Shown one piece after another: positions 63,239-64,000 of a DNA stretch of 64,000 bases. This stretch comes from Actinoplanes derwentensis. GTDB taxonomy: Bacteria > Actinomycetota > Actinomycetes > Mycobacteriales > Micromonosporaceae. The notes under the pieces are model-generated. The model was not told where the DNA came from, ran no database searches, and was given only the letters and a program-made list of their open reading frames with translations. The stretch lies in NCBI RefSeq assembly GCF_900104725.1, contig NZ_LT629758.1:8952001-9016000 (forward strand), read 5' to 3'. Both the position numbers and the translations under genes were made by a program. The stretch's first letter is position 1, and each line of letters starts with the position of its first letter.

Positions 63239-64000
63239 TTAGAAGGTCGTCTCCGGAGCCTTGTCCAGCTCGCTCTCCGGCAGCGCCGCCGGGTTGGCCG
63301 GGATCGGGCCACCCTTGACCACCGCGCGGATCGCCGCGGCCACCGCCGGGGTGACCCGCGGGTCGAAGACGCTCGGGACGATCACCGTGGGGTTGAGCTT
63401 GTCCTCGCCCACCACGTCGGCGATGGCGCGGGCCGCGGCGAGCGCCATCTCCTCGGTGAACTCCTCGGCGGCGGCGTCCAGCATGCCGCGGAAGACGCCG
63501 GGGAAGGCCAGCACGTTGTTGATCTGGTTGGGCTGGTCGGAGCGGCCGGTCGCGACGATCGCGGCGTGCTTGCGGGCCTCCCTCGGGTCGACCTCCGGGT
63601 CCGGGTTGGCCATCGCGAAGACGATCGACTTCTCGGCCATCCTGGCGATGTCGTCGCCGGTCAGCAGGTTCGGGGCGGAGACGCCGATGAAGACGTCCGC
63701 ACCGGCGATCGCGCCGGGCAGGTCACCGGAGTAGTTCTCCTTGTTGGTGTGGTCGGCCAGCCACTGCATCGACTCGTTCAGGTCGGGCATGCCACGGTGC
63801 AGGGCGCCCTTCCGGTCGTAGGCGATGATGTCGCCCACACCCTGCCGCATCAGCAGCTTCATGATCGCGGTGCCGGCCGCGCCCGCGCCGGAGACCACCA
63901 CCTTGACGTCCTGCATCTGCTTGCCGACCACCCGCAGCGCGTTGGTCAGCGCGGCCAGCACGCAGATCGCGGTGCCGTGCTGGTCGTCGTGGAAGACCGG
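63239..64000 (-). CDS. Malic enzyme (5' end outside window)
   Basis: The C-terminal ~254 residues of a malic enzyme, which oxidatively decarboxylates malate to pyruvate. At the window edge the frame reads PVFHDDQHGTAICVLAALTN, a malic-enzyme signature. The NAD(P)-binding motif VVSGAGAAGTAI follows, then YDRKGALH, FIGVSAPNLLTGDD, FAMANPDPEVDP and VPSVFDPRVTPAVAAAI. It resembles the short bacterial NAD-dependent type. Start and upstream region cannot be seen. Confidence 0.95.
   Translation of the reverse strand, partial: PVFHDDQHGTAICVLAALTNALRVVGKQMQDVKVVVSGAGAAGTAIMKLLMRQGVGDIIAYDRKGALHRGMPDLNESMQWLADHTNKENYSGDLPGAIAGADVFIGVSAPNLLTGDDIARMAEKSIVFAMANPDPEVDPREARKHAAIVATGRSDQPNQINNVLAFPGVFRGMLDAAAEEFTEEMALAAARAIADVVGEDKLNPTVIVPSVFDPRVTPAVAAAIRAVVKGGPIPANPAALPESELDKAPETTF

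Overview
The window is a high-GC (about 70%) actinobacterial chromosome segment. Gene content and order suggest Micromonosporaceae, probably an Actinoplanes-like genome; this is judged from synteny and protein style, not from a search. Supporting markers are the infB-ylxP-rbfA-nrnA-truB-ribF-rpsO-pnp order, clgR-pspA-pspM, DUF3046-recA-recX, gluABCD, miaB/DUF349/miaA/dapF, an F420-type LLM oxidoreductase and many GTG starts. The window opens inside infB and closes inside a malic enzyme gene. There is no phage, IS element, CRISPR array, rRNA or convincing tRNA.

Layout. 0-4.8 kb: translation and ribosome biogenesis (infB, Trm11-like methyltransferase, ylxP, rbfA, nrnA). 4.8-8.6 kb: a MATE exporter and truB, separated by intergenic DNA holding a tiny ORF, a 61-nt tandem array and a 47-bp duplication. 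8.6-20.5 kb: ribF, rpsO, pnp, an M16 peptidase, PAP2, dapB, GNAT, a YcaQ/AlkZ-like glycosylase, DUF2752, dapA and RNase J. 20.6-29.1 kb: secreted S1 protease, YbjN, FtsK, a cysteine-bearing repressor with DUF3291, then rimO-pgsA-pncC. 29.2-35.7 kb: clgR-pspA-pspM, Nei2, GNAT, SAM hydroxide adenosyltransferase and LLM oxidoreductase, with C-rich repeat DNA between. 36-50 kb: Lhr helicase, a membrane Ser/Thr kinase, LeuE, a PPOX-GNAT fusion divergent from a MocR regulator, UdgX, DUF3046, recA and recX. 50-52 kb is repeat-rich with no secure gene. 52-64 kb: RNase Y, gluDCBA, an orphan protein, miaB, DUF349, miaA, dapF, GDPD and malic enzyme.

Themes. Three RNA-decay enzymes (PNPase, RNase J, RNase Y) plus NrnA lie in one segment. 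DNA repair is dense: a YcaQ-like glycosylase, Nei2, Lhr, UdgX, RecA and RecX, with a perfect LexA-type box before recA. Three lysine/diaminopimelate genes (dapB, dapA, dapF) are scattered. Many genes show a TANNNT hexamer 6-8 nt before the start codon and no Shine-Dalgarno, the signature of leaderless transcripts.

The least explained DNA is non-coding: the 61-nt array before truB; a dispersed hairpin element of about 69 nt present twice, each time between convergent genes; and a 2-kb recX-rny spacer with several unrelated tandem arrays. The most testable new regulatory unit is the MocR / PPOX-GNAT divergon with nested palindromes.
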